The position numbers and the translations under genes were made by a program. The notes beneath the pieces were generated by a model. That model searched no databases, was not told the origin of the DNA, and saw nothing but the letters and a program-made list of their open reading frames with translations. 28,610 nt of DNA from JAJNBA01 sp035512775 (GTDB lineage: Bacteria; Actinomycetota; UBA4738; HRBIN12): contig DATKDI010000018.1 of assembly GCA_035512775.1 (NCBI GenBank), forward strand, positions 1 through 28,610, in the 5' to 3' direction. Below are positions 13,359-20,480 of this stretch, in pieces (within the stretch, counting starts at the first letter, position 1; each line of letters opens with the position of its first letter).

Positions 13359-14483
13359 TCAGCGGATCCCGTCGATCAGGCCCTGGATCGGTACGTGATC
13401 GAGGCCATGTGCCTCGGCCACGCCTTCGTTGGTGACAACCCCGCCGTACACGTTCACCCCGCCGGCGAGCACAGGATCCGCCCGCACGGCCGCTTCCAGA
13501 CCTCCTCCGGCGATATCGAGGGCGTACGGCAGCGTCACGTTCGTGAGCGCGTAGGTCGAGGTGTTGGGAACCGCGCCGGGCATGTTCCCGACGCAGTAGT
13601 GCACGACGTCGTGCACCGTGTAGGTCGGCTCCGAGTGCGTGGTCATCCTGGCGGTCGCCACACATCCGCCCTGATCGATCGCGATGTCGACGATCACGGA
13701 TCCCGGCCGCATCGACGCCACCATCTCCTCGGACACGATCACGGGTGCCTTCGCGCCGGGGAGGAGCACGCTCCCGATCACCGCGTCGGACTCACGCACC
13801 CGCTGCTCGAGCGTGAGCCTGTCCGACATCAGCGTGACGATCCGTCCTTTGTGGATCTGGTCGATGAACCGGAGCTTGTCAAGGTTCTTGTCGACCACGG
13901 TCACCTCGGCCTCCATCCCCGCCGCGATCCATGCCGCGTTCGCGCCGGCCATCCCGGCGCCGAGCACGAGCACCTTCGCGGGCCGCACCCCCGATACGCC
14001 GCCCATCAACACGCCTCGGCCGCCCTGCTCCTTCTCCAGGAAGCGCGCGGCTTCGTGCGGGGCCATGCGGCCGGCGATCTCGCTCATCGGCGCGAGGAGG
14101 GGAAGGCGCCCGTCGGCGAGCTGCACGGTCTCGTAGGCCATCGCTTCGACCTTCCGCCGGATCAGCTCCTCGGTGAGCTCCCGATTCGCCGCGAGATGGA
14201 GATAGGTGAAGAGGATCTGTCCTTCCTGGATCAAGTGGAACTCCGAGGGGATCGGCTCTTTCACCTTGAGGATCATGTCCGCCCCGCGCCACACATCGTC
14301 CGCCGTCGAGGCGAACTGCGCCCCTGCCCGCTTGTATCGATCCTCGGAGAGGCTCGAACCGACCCCCGCACCCTCCTGGATCAGCACCGTGTGCCCGGCA
14401 TCCACCAGCTCGCGGACGCCTTCCGGCGTCGCGGCAACCCGATACTCGTTGTCCTTGACCTCTTTCGGGATGCCGACGATCAC
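13359..14483 (-). CDS. ald: Alanine dehydrogenase
   Basis: Reversibly converts L-alanine and NAD to pyruvate, ammonia and NADH. The 374-residue protein has the family opening MIVGIPKEVKDNEYRVAATP, the catalytic Lys in LKVKEPIPSE and the His in LFTYLHLAANRELT. The NAD fold is VLVLGAGMAGANAAWIA, and NMPGAVPNTSTYALTN sits in the C-terminal part. The GTG has AGGGG six bases upstream. It follows the NUDIX gene after 75 bases and overlaps the Shine-Dalgarno sequence of xerD at its end. Insertion of ald between NUDIX and xerD differs from the M. tuberculosis order as I recall it. Confidence 0.95.
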   Translation of the reverse strand: MIVGIPKEVKDNEYRVAATPEGVRELVDAGHTVLIQEGAGVGSSLSEDRYKRAGAQFASTADDVWRGADMILKVKEPIPSEFHLIQEGQILFTYLHLAANRELTEELIRRKVEAMAYETVQLADGRLPLLAPMSEIAGRMAPHEAARFLEKEQGGRGVLMGGVSGVRPAKVLVLGAGMAGANAAWIAAGMEAEVTVVDKNLDKLRFIDQIHKGRIVTLMSDRLTLEQRVRESDAVIGSVLLPGAKAPVIVSEEMVASMRPGSVIVDIAIDQGGCVATARMTTHSEPTYTVHDVVHYCVGNMPGAVPNTSTYALTNVTLPYALDIAGGGLEAAVRADPVLAGGVNVYGGVVTNEGVAEAHGLDHVPIQGLIDGIR

Positions 14484-14558
14484 GCGTGCCCCTTTCCTGC
14501 CTTCCGGCCGTCCTCCCGGATCTGCTTGTGGACCTCGGCCTTCTGGACTTGGGCCAGC

Positions 14559-15074
14559 CTACCCCGAGGGCATACGTGCAGCGGCCAGGAGGAGAGCGAG
14601 CGCGGTTTTCGCGTCCTCGAGCTGCCCGGCACGGGCTTCCGCCACCATCTCGGCGAAGGGACGGCGAACCAGCTCGATCCCCGCCTCCGGTTCGCCCTCG
14701 GGCTCCCGATCCGTTCGGGCCAGGAAGAGGTGAACGAACTCGGCCGAATGACCCGACGAGGGATAGAACCCGCTCAGGGACTCGAGAGATGTATGACGGA
14801 ACCCGGTCTCTTCGAAGAGCTCTCGGGCGGCACAACTCTCGGCGCTTTCGCCGTCCACGTCGAGGAGACCCGCCGGGATCTCCGTCATCACTCGACGCGC
14901 TGGGGCGCGGAACTGTCGCACCAGCAAAACATCGCCCTCCGGAGTCAGCGGTACCACCGCAGCCACGTCGGCGGTTCGAACCACTTCCCACGCGCCGACC
15001 TCAGGCCAGTCTTCCTCATCGACACGGACCCACCGCCCCTGGAACAGGGGTTCGGAGTGCTCCGGCTCGCGCAT
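14559..15074 (-). CDS. NUDIX hydrolase, ADP-ribose pyrophosphatase-like
   Basis: Probably hydrolyses ADP-ribose or related nucleoside diphosphate sugars to AMP and a sugar phosphate. The 171-residue protein has the NUDIX box GLLDVDGESAESCAARELFEETGF at about residues 74-97, with REL-x-EETG intact and the PAGLLD lead-in typical of ADP-ribose pyrophosphatases. A proline-containing VPLTPEGDVLLVRQFR strand precedes it. The ATG lies five bases after the pyrG stop, with GAGG overlapping that stop. The pyrG-NUDIX pairing matches Rv1699-Rv1700. The exact substrate is inferred from family resemblance. Confidence 0.9.
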   Translation of the reverse strand: MREPEHSEPLFQGRWVRVDEEDWPEVGAWEVVRTADVAAVVPLTPEGDVLLVRQFRAPARRVMTEIPAGLLDVDGESAESCAARELFEETGFRHTSLESLSGFYPSSGHSAEFVHLFLARTDREPEGEPEAGIELVRRPFAEMVAEARAGQLEDAKTALALLLAAARMPSG

Positions 15075-15079
15075 CCGCC

Positions 15080-16720
15080 TCAGCTGACGGCGACGCGGCG
15101 CTCGCCCGTGCGTTCGTGGGCGCGGGTCTTCGCGGCGCCGACGAACTCGCGGAACAGCGGGTGCGGCCGGGTGGGCCTCGACCGGAGCTCCGGGTGGAAC
15201 TGGCCGGCGATGAAGAACGGGTGATCGGGCAGCTCGATGATCTCCGCCAGCCGGCCCTTCTGAGAGGTTCCGCTGATCACCATCCCGTGCTCGCGGAGCG
15301 TGTCGAGGTAGGCCGGGTTGACCTCCCAACGGTGACGGTGTCGCTCCTCGACGACCTCCTGCCCGTAGCAACGGGCGGCCAGTGTGCCGGGCTCGAGGTA
15401 GCAGGGCTGGGCGCCCAACCGCATCGTGGCGCCGAGATCCGAAACGTTCTTCTGTTCCGGAAGGAGGTCGATCACCGGATCGGAGGTCCCCGGTGCGAAC
15501 TCCGAGGAGTTGGCGTCCTCGAGCCCGCAGACATGCCGAGCGAACTCGATCACCGCGCACTGCAGCCCGAGGCAGATCCCGAGGAACGGCACGCCGCGTT
15601 CCCGCGCGAACCGGACCGCGTCGACCTTCCCCTCGACCCCTCGGATCCCGAAGCCCCCGGGGATCAGGATGCCGTCCGCGCTCTCGAGCGCCTGCTCGGT
15701 GGCGTCGCCGCCGAGGTCGTCCGATGCGACCCAGTCGATGACAACGTCTACACCGTGATGGATGCCGCCGTGATTCAAAGCCTCCGTCACCGAGAGGTAG
15801 GCGTCGCGGAGGTTGACGTACTTCCCGACGACCGCGATCCGCACGGGGTCGGTCGCGGTGCGGACCTTGTTGACCAGTTCTTCCCATTCCGTGAGGTCCG
15901 GCTCACCGTCGATCCCGAGGTGGCGGGCGAGCTCGGCGTCGAGCCCTTCCTGGTGCAGCGTGAGCGGGACCTCGTAGATGGACTTGGCGTCCGGTGCGCT
16001 GATCACGCCGCTGATCGGTACGTCGCACAGCAGCGAGATCTTCTCCTTCAGGTTGCGCCCGATGGGGCGATCGCTCCGGCAGACGATGGCGTCAGGCTGG
16101 AGACCGAGGGACCGCAGCTCCTTCACGGAGTGCTGGGTCGGCTTCGTCTTGATCTCGCCCGAGGGTCCGATGTAGGGCATCAGCGAGACGTGCACGAAGG
16201 CGCACCGGTCTCGCCCGATCTCGTTCCGGAGCTGACGAACCGCTTCCAGGAACGGGAGCGATTCGATGTCGCCGACGGTGCCGCCGATCTCGACGATCTG
16301 GATGTCGGCTTGCTCGGTCTCTGCGAGCGCTCGGATGCGTTCCTTGATCTCGTCTGTGATGTGCGGGATCACCTGCACCGTCTTGCCCAGGTAGTCGCCG
16401 CGGCGCTCCTTGGCGAGGACGCTCGAGTAGACCGCGCCGGTCGTGAAGTTGGAACCCCGATGGAGGTCCTGGTCGAGGAACCGTTCGTAATGACCGAGGT
16501 CGAGGTCGGTTTCCGCTCCGTCGTCCAGGACGAAGACCTCGCCGTGCTCGAAGGGGTTCATCGTGCCCGGATCGACGTTGATGTAGGGATCCAGCTTCTG
16601 GACGACGACCTTCGAACCGCGGGCTTTGAAGAGGCGGCCGAGGCTGGCGGTGGTGATCCCCTTGCCGAGTCCTGAAGCGACTCCGCCCGTGACGAAGATG
16701 AAACTCGTCTCATTCACCAC
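15080..16720 (-). CDS. pyrG: CTP synthase
   Basis: Makes CTP from UTP, ATP and glutamine. At about 546 residues it has normal length. The N-terminal synthetase domain begins NETSFIFVTGGVASGLGKGI and includes KLDPYINVDPGTMNP and EIGGTVGDIES. The C-terminal class I glutamine amidotransferase domain has the nucleophile Cys in FLGICLGLQCAVIEFAR and the His-Glu pair in FHPELRSRP. The frame is open for 141 further codons upstream, but homology begins here. Two adjacent GTG codons (16720, 16717) are possible starts. Neither has a Shine-Dalgarno sequence, while TAGAGT stands eight bases before the first, which suggests a leaderless mRNA. Confidence 0.95.
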   Translation of the reverse strand: MVNETSFIFVTGGVASGLGKGITTASLGRLFKARGSKVVVQKLDPYINVDPGTMNPFEHGEVFVLDDGAETDLDLGHYERFLDQDLHRGSNFTTGAVYSSVLAKERRGDYLGKTVQVIPHITDEIKERIRALAETEQADIQIVEIGGTVGDIESLPFLEAVRQLRNEIGRDRCAFVHVSLMPYIGPSGEIKTKPTQHSVKELRSLGLQPDAIVCRSDRPIGRNLKEKISLLCDVPISGVISAPDAKSIYEVPLTLHQEGLDAELARHLGIDGEPDLTEWEELVNKVRTATDPVRIAVVGKYVNLRDAYLSVTEALNHGGIHHGVDVVIDWVASDDLGGDATEQALESADGILIPGGFGIRGVEGKVDAVRFARERGVPFLGICLGLQCAVIEFARHVCGLEDANSSEFAPGTSDPVIDLLPEQKNVSDLGATMRLGAQPCYLEPGTLAARCYGQEVVEERHRHRWEVNPAYLDTLREHGMVISGTSQKGRLAEIIELPDHPFFIAGQFHPELRSRPTRPHPLFREFVGAAKTRAHERTGERRVAVS

Positions 16721-16728
16721 GGGAATCG

Positions 16729-16734
16729 ACTCTA
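16729..16734 (-). promoter_or_regulatory. Candidate -10 element of pyrG (leaderless start)
   Basis: TAGAGT, preceded by TGT as in extended -10 promoters, lies eight bases before the first pyrG GTG. Actinobacterial leaderless genes commonly have TANNNT at this distance. No Shine-Dalgarno sequence is visible, which fits. Confidence 0.45.
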
Positions 16735-16776
16735 ACAGACTCGGTCGACACGACTGCGGTTTTCGGGTGAGGATCT

Positions 16777-17598
16777 TCAGTCCGGAAGCCGTCCGAGCCG
16801 GTCGAACCAGCGCAGCGGCGGGATCGCCTCGATCGTCCGGGTGAACGTGACGGTCTCGGCCAGGACGTTGAGACCGATCACGACGGCCACCGCGGGGATC
16901 AGCCACACCTCCGGGAGCCGCCCGACGATCTCCGCCCCCGCGAGGAACCCGAGGAGGTTCGCGCCGGAGTCGCCGAGCATCCCTCGTTCGCGGAGATCCG
17001 GGAAAAGGACCGCGGTCGCCGCACCCGTGCAGACGAGCAGGAACGCCTTGAGGTCGACGATCAGCAACACGATCGCGACCACGAGGAACCCCTTCAAGGC
17101 CCTCCCCGGTGCCACGTCCAGGCCGTTCCAGACGTTCGTGCACCCGGCGATCGCGATCAGCGCGAGCAGGTTGGCCCAGAGGTGGTCACGGGGGGTCCAG
17201 GCCACGGTGATGGTCGCGGCGAGGACGGCCGCCGCGAGCTTGAGTCCGCCCGTCGTGAGATGCCCGTTCAGCAGCGCGCGGAGATGCCCACGCAGGCCCC
17301 GGACAGAACCCCCGTACCCGTCGTCCACGACCCCGGCGAGGAAGATGATCGTCGCCCCGATGACCTCCCCGGTCTGCGAACCGCGGAGACCGATCTCGTT
17401 CGCCTGGTCCCATACGACGACGACCAGCGGGAGCAGTCCCGCGGCGAACGCCCACCCGAGCGTCACCGGGAGCACCTTCCCCCGCCGGTTCTCCTTCCGC
17501 CATCGCCGGCCCGCGCGCCGAACCAGGTGCCAAGCGATGGCGGCGATCACGAACCCCGCGCCGAAGGCGAGAACGCCGCCGAGATCCAACATCGTCAT
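16777..17598 (-). CDS. MraY/WecA-like (GT4 family) polyprenyl-phosphate sugar-1-phosphate transferase
   Basis: A 273-residue, strongly hydrophobic membrane protein with about eight to nine predicted spans. It is shorter than MraY (about 360). The superfamily's acidic motifs are present: VVDDGYGG, the N-x-x-N-x-x-D motif NVWNGLD, and MLGDSGANLLG. GHLRALLNGHLTTGGLK is a conserved cytoplasmic loop. The HxH-containing loop of MraY is not obvious. Members transfer a sugar-1-phosphate from a UDP-sugar to undecaprenyl or decaprenyl phosphate. The ATG overlaps the stop of the GT2 gene (ATGA), so both enzymes probably act in one glycolipid or envelope polymer pathway. The sugar is unknown. It lies 56 bp upstream of pyrG. 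Confidence 0.8.
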   Translation of the reverse strand: MTMLDLGGVLAFGAGFVIAAIAWHLVRRAGRRWRKENRRGKVLPVTLGWAFAAGLLPLVVVVWDQANEIGLRGSQTGEVIGATIIFLAGVVDDGYGGSVRGLRGHLRALLNGHLTTGGLKLAAAVLAATITVAWTPRDHLWANLLALIAIAGCTNVWNGLDVAPGRALKGFLVVAIVLLIVDLKAFLLVCTGAATAVLFPDLRERGMLGDSGANLLGFLAGAEIVGRLPEVWLIPAVAVVIGLNVLAETVTFTRTIEAIPPLRWFDRLGRLPD

Positions 17599-18287
17599 CT
17601 TCCGGTACGACCGCGAGGACGCGGGATCGCCCTCGCGGCCATCGACGCGAAGATGTCTGCGCCCTGGCGGGCGCGGTGCGCGAACCCGCGCGCGCCACGC
17701 CCGGTCGGACGGTGCGAGAGCCCCTCGATCGGGATCTCGACGACGCGGAGGCCGGCCCGGACGGCGTCGATCGTCATCCCGACCTCGAGGCCGAACCCGG
17801 GGGCCAGCGGGCGCACCGCCGCGAGGGCCGCGGCGGTGATCGCCCGCTGCCCCGACAGCGGCTCGCTGGCCTCGAACCCACACGCGGCTCGGATCGATCG
17901 AGCCGCGACCCGTTTCACCATCCCGAAGCCGCCTCCCGCGAGCTTCGGGAACGCGGCGACCGCGATGTCCGCCTTCCCCTCACGAACCGCGTCAAGGAGC
18001 GGAGCGAGGCGAGCCGCCGTCCGTTCGAGATCCGCGTCGACCAGAAGCCACACGGCGGCGGCGGGCAGCCGATCCAGCGCTTCCTCCAACGCCCGGCCCT
18101 TCCCGCGGCGGCGGGACGCTCGCAGCACGGTCGCCCCCGCGACGAGAGCAGCCGAACTCGTTCCGTCACTCGAGCCGTCGTCCACCACCACGACCTCGTC
18201 CACCAGGCCTTGGAGCGCCGAGACCGTGGCGCCGATCCGCGCGGACTCCTCGTACGCGGCGACCAGCGCCACGACCTGCCGCTCCAT
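17595..18287 (-). CDS. GT2 family glycosyltransferase
   Basis: A 230-residue soluble or peripheral GT-A enzyme resembling dolichyl-phosphate mannose synthases. It has VVALVAAYEESARIGATVSA at the start, VVVVDDGSSDGTS (nucleotide-sugar binding), LLVDADLE as the DxD metal site, and EPLSGQRAITAAAL as the acceptor-loop region. It would transfer a sugar from a nucleotide donor, often onto polyprenyl phosphate. Its ATG shares a base with the preceding mctB-like stop (TGATG) and its stop overlaps the MraY-like gene. This tight four-gene arrangement with steA and mctB ties it to the cell envelope. Donor and acceptor cannot be read from sequence. Confidence 0.88.
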   Translation of the reverse strand: MERQVVALVAAYEESARIGATVSALQGLVDEVVVVDDGSSDGTSSAALVAGATVLRASRRRGKGRALEEALDRLPAAAVWLLVDADLERTAARLAPLLDAVREGKADIAVAAFPKLAGGGFGMVKRVAARSIRAACGFEASEPLSGQRAITAAALAAVRPLAPGFGLEVGMTIDAVRAGLRVVEIPIEGLSHRPTGRGARGFAHRARQGADIFASMAARAIPRPRGRTGR

Positions 18288-19222
18288 CAGGGACGGCAGG
18301 ACTCGGGAGGCTCGACGGCACCTGGCACGATCGAATCTCCTCCGATCCCGTAGTCCCCTCCGGGGCGGACCTCGGGATCGGCGTCTTCCAGGAAGCGATC
18401 CAGCGCCACTACCAGGGTGATGCCGCCGATCACGAGCTCGATGTCATCGACGGTCACCATCGAACAGTCGGGGATGCCGTTCGCTTCACGGATCGCGGTG
18501 ACGAAACCGTAGTCGTCTTCGGTCGGCCCCACCGCCGCCGTCGTGACGTCCAGCCGCACGAGCCGTTCCGTGAAGGGAACCAGGAGGGCGTCCGGTTGGG
18601 GGAACCCGTCGGGCGGTGAACCTCCCCCGGCGATGACCACGAGCTGGCCTCCTCCGCCGATCCCCAGCAGCGCCTCGGGCTCGACGTCGCGGTCCGCGGT
18701 GACGAACCCCTCCGCGAGCAGCTCACCCAGCACGTCATCCTCCTCGGAGAGGGTTCCCACCGCGAGGCGCACCGCGAGGGCGTCCGCGACCTCGTCCCGC
18801 AGCGCCTCCGCATCCGACCCGGGCACCCCCAGGATCCTTGCCAGGGCTGCCGCGTTCTCCGCGATCTCGGGCTCGGCGAGACTTCGGTTCAGCTGGAAGG
18901 TCGCCAGGACTTCGACACCGGCCGCGGTGAGCTCGTCGACCGTCCGCTGGGCCGGCCGGTCGACGCCCTCCATCGTCACGACGACCGCGGCCTCCCCGAT
19001 CAGGACGCCGTCTCGGAGCGTGGGTTGCAATCCGACCGCGAAGCGTTCGTAGAGGTTGGTGAGCGCCACCGCCGCGTCCCGTTCCTGCCGGGTCTGTCGG
19101 TTGTTCCGTTCCAGTTCCCTGATGAACCGGTCGTCCAGGACCGAGGTCCCCGCCAGGATCCCCAGCCCGAACGCGAGCACGACGGCGACGAGCGAGACGA
19201 CGTGATACCGCCACGAGATCAC
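18287..19222 (-). CDS. MctB/SteB-like envelope protein (copper transporter MctB family)
   Basis: A 311-residue protein with an N-terminal transmembrane segment (MISWRYHVVSLVAVVLAFGL and on) followed by a coiled-coil (about residues 35-60) and an extracytoplasmic domain. This matches the family of M. tuberculosis Rv1698, described as MctB in copper export and as SteB, partner of SteA in cell separation in corynebacteria. The GTG at 19222 is chosen because it overlaps the steA stop as GTGA and gives the family opening MIS-xR-xHxVSLxAVxLAL; a GTG at 19240 would add six residues. Near the C-terminus GGDYGIGG resembles a conserved family motif. Adjacent steA supports the cell-separation role. Confidence 0.87.
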   Translation of the reverse strand: MISWRYHVVSLVAVVLAFGLGILAGTSVLDDRFIRELERNNRQTRQERDAAVALTNLYERFAVGLQPTLRDGVLIGEAAVVVTMEGVDRPAQRTVDELTAAGVEVLATFQLNRSLAEPEIAENAAALARILGVPGSDAEALRDEVADALAVRLAVGTLSEEDDVLGELLAEGFVTADRDVEPEALLGIGGGGQLVVIAGGGSPPDGFPQPDALLVPFTERLVRLDVTTAAVGPTEDDYGFVTAIREANGIPDCSMVTVDDIELVIGGITLVVALDRFLEDADPEVRPGGDYGIGGDSIVPGAVEPPESCRP

Positions 19223-20409
19223 GCGATCGACCTCACCCACTCGACGAATCCGTCGAGCGTTTGCACGAGATACAGCCGGAGTGCGGGTGACGCGGCGAGC
19301 ATCAGACCGAACGCCACGAGCACCGCCCCGACCAGCAACGCGACGTCGCGCGCTCGCGCCCTCCTCGGGTACAGCCGAGCTACGCCCTTCGCGTCCATCA
19401 AGATCTCCCCCACGCGGAGGCGGACCAGGAAGGTGGAGGACATCCCCGGCCGTCCCTTGTCCAGGAACTCCCGGAGGTTGCCGTGGGTGCCGACGGCCAC
19501 GATCAGCTCCGCCCGCCGCTCGTGCGCGAGGAGGAACGCCACGTCTTCGCTCGTACCTGCCGACCGCACCTCGACGTGCGGGATCCCGAGACGCTCGAGA
19601 CGCGCGCGACCCGGCGCTCGGCCGTCGAGATAGGCGTGCAGGACGATGTCCGTTCGCACCCGCCGCGGGCGCTGGATGAGCGCCAGGGCTCGATCCGAGA
19701 TGCTGTCCATGTCGCCGACCACGACATCCGGGCGATAGCCGGCATCGAGCAGGGCGTCCGCGCCCCCGTCCACGCCGACCAGCACCGGCTTGACGTCGCG
19801 GATGTAGGAGCGCAGGGCAGCCAGATCCTCGCGATAGCCGTAGCCGCGCACCACCACCAGCACGTGGCGCCCGGCGAGCGAGTGGCGAAGCTCGGGGAGG
19901 CCGGCGCCGCCGAAGAGCAGATCACGCTCCTCTCGCATGTACTCGAGGGTGTTGCGTGCGAAGCCCTCGAAGCGCTCGTCCACGGCTTCGCGGGCCGACT
20001 CCATGTCTCGAAGGATCGAGATCCGATCCTGCCTGACTCCCACCGCGAGCAGGCGGTCGCCAGCGAACAAGCGGTCGTCCTCCAGGCGCACCGGATCCCC
20101 CTCCCGCACCTTCTGGAGCACCAACGGTCCGACGCGGTCGATCAAAGGGATCCCCGCTTCCTCCAGGATCTTGGGACCGAGGTTCGGGTAGCGACCGCTG
20201 ATCGAGGGGGCGGCGTTCACGACGGCACCCACCCCGGCGCGAACGAGCGCCTCGGCGGCGACACGGTCGAGGTCCTCGTGATCGATCACCGCCACATCCC
20301 CCGGCTGTATCCGGGAGACGAGATCCTTCGTACGATGGTCGACCCGCGCCCTGCCCCCCGCCTGGCCGCGTGGACGGGTCGTGCGGAGCCGAAGCAGCTT
20401 GGAGGCCAG
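19219..20409 (-). CDS. steA: SteA-like cytokinetic protein (TPK-like domain, C-terminal membrane anchor)
   Basis: SteA was described in corynebacteria as a factor of the RipC-FtsEX cell-separation pathway; Rv1697 is the relative in M. tuberculosis. The protein has an N-terminal domain around IQPGDVAVIDHEDLDRVAAEALV and a thiamin-pyrophosphokinase-like part with GVDGGADALLDAGYRPDVVVGDMDSIS, plus one C-terminal hydrophobic span (about residues 345-370). No ATG, GTG or TTG lies between the recN stop and the conserved N-terminus. CTG at 20409 follows AAGGGA by five bases and gives 396 residues, the family length. Its stop overlaps the mctB-like start. Confidence 0.87.
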   Translation of the reverse strand: MASKLLRLRTTRPRGQAGGRARVDHRTKDLVSRIQPGDVAVIDHEDLDRVAAEALVRAGVGAVVNAAPSISGRYPNLGPKILEEAGIPLIDRVGPLVLQKVREGDPVRLEDDRLFAGDRLLAVGVRQDRISILRDMESAREAVDERFEGFARNTLEYMREERDLLFGGAGLPELRHSLAGRHVLVVVRGYGYREDLAALRSYIRDVKPVLVGVDGGADALLDAGYRPDVVVGDMDSISDRALALIQRPRRVRTDIVLHAYLDGRAPGRARLERLGIPHVEVRSAGTSEDVAFLLAHERRAELIVAVGTHGNLREFLDKGRPGMSSTFLVRLRVGEILMDAKGVARLYPRRARARDVALLVGAVLVAFGLMLAASPALRLYLVQTLDGFVEWVRSIA

Positions 20410-20445
20410 TTCGTCCCTTCCCCGGCCCGGGACCGTCCCGGCCGT

Positions 20446-20464
20446 CCCTCGAGTGATTCGAGGG
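20446..20464. repeat. Short hairpin between recN and steA
   Basis: CCCTCGA (20446-20452) pairs with TCGAGGG (20458-20464) around a five-base loop, and a GGGAC-C-GTCCC palindrome lies next to it at about 20430. No T-run follows. It may weakly separate recN from steA or have no role. Confidence 0.35.
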
Positions 20465-20480
20465 TAGCCGAGAGCGAGGC

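Noticed and set aside
14481..14555. A 25-codon frame (ending in GRKAGKGHA) upstream of ald whose stop overlaps the ald GTG
   Set aside because: It has no ATG, GTG or TTG start and no separate ribosome binding site; the GTGA overlap alone is too weak.
16721..17143. N-terminal extension of CTP synthase by about 141 residues
   Set aside because: It overlaps the MraY-like gene in another frame and CTP synthase homology starts at the GTG near 16720.
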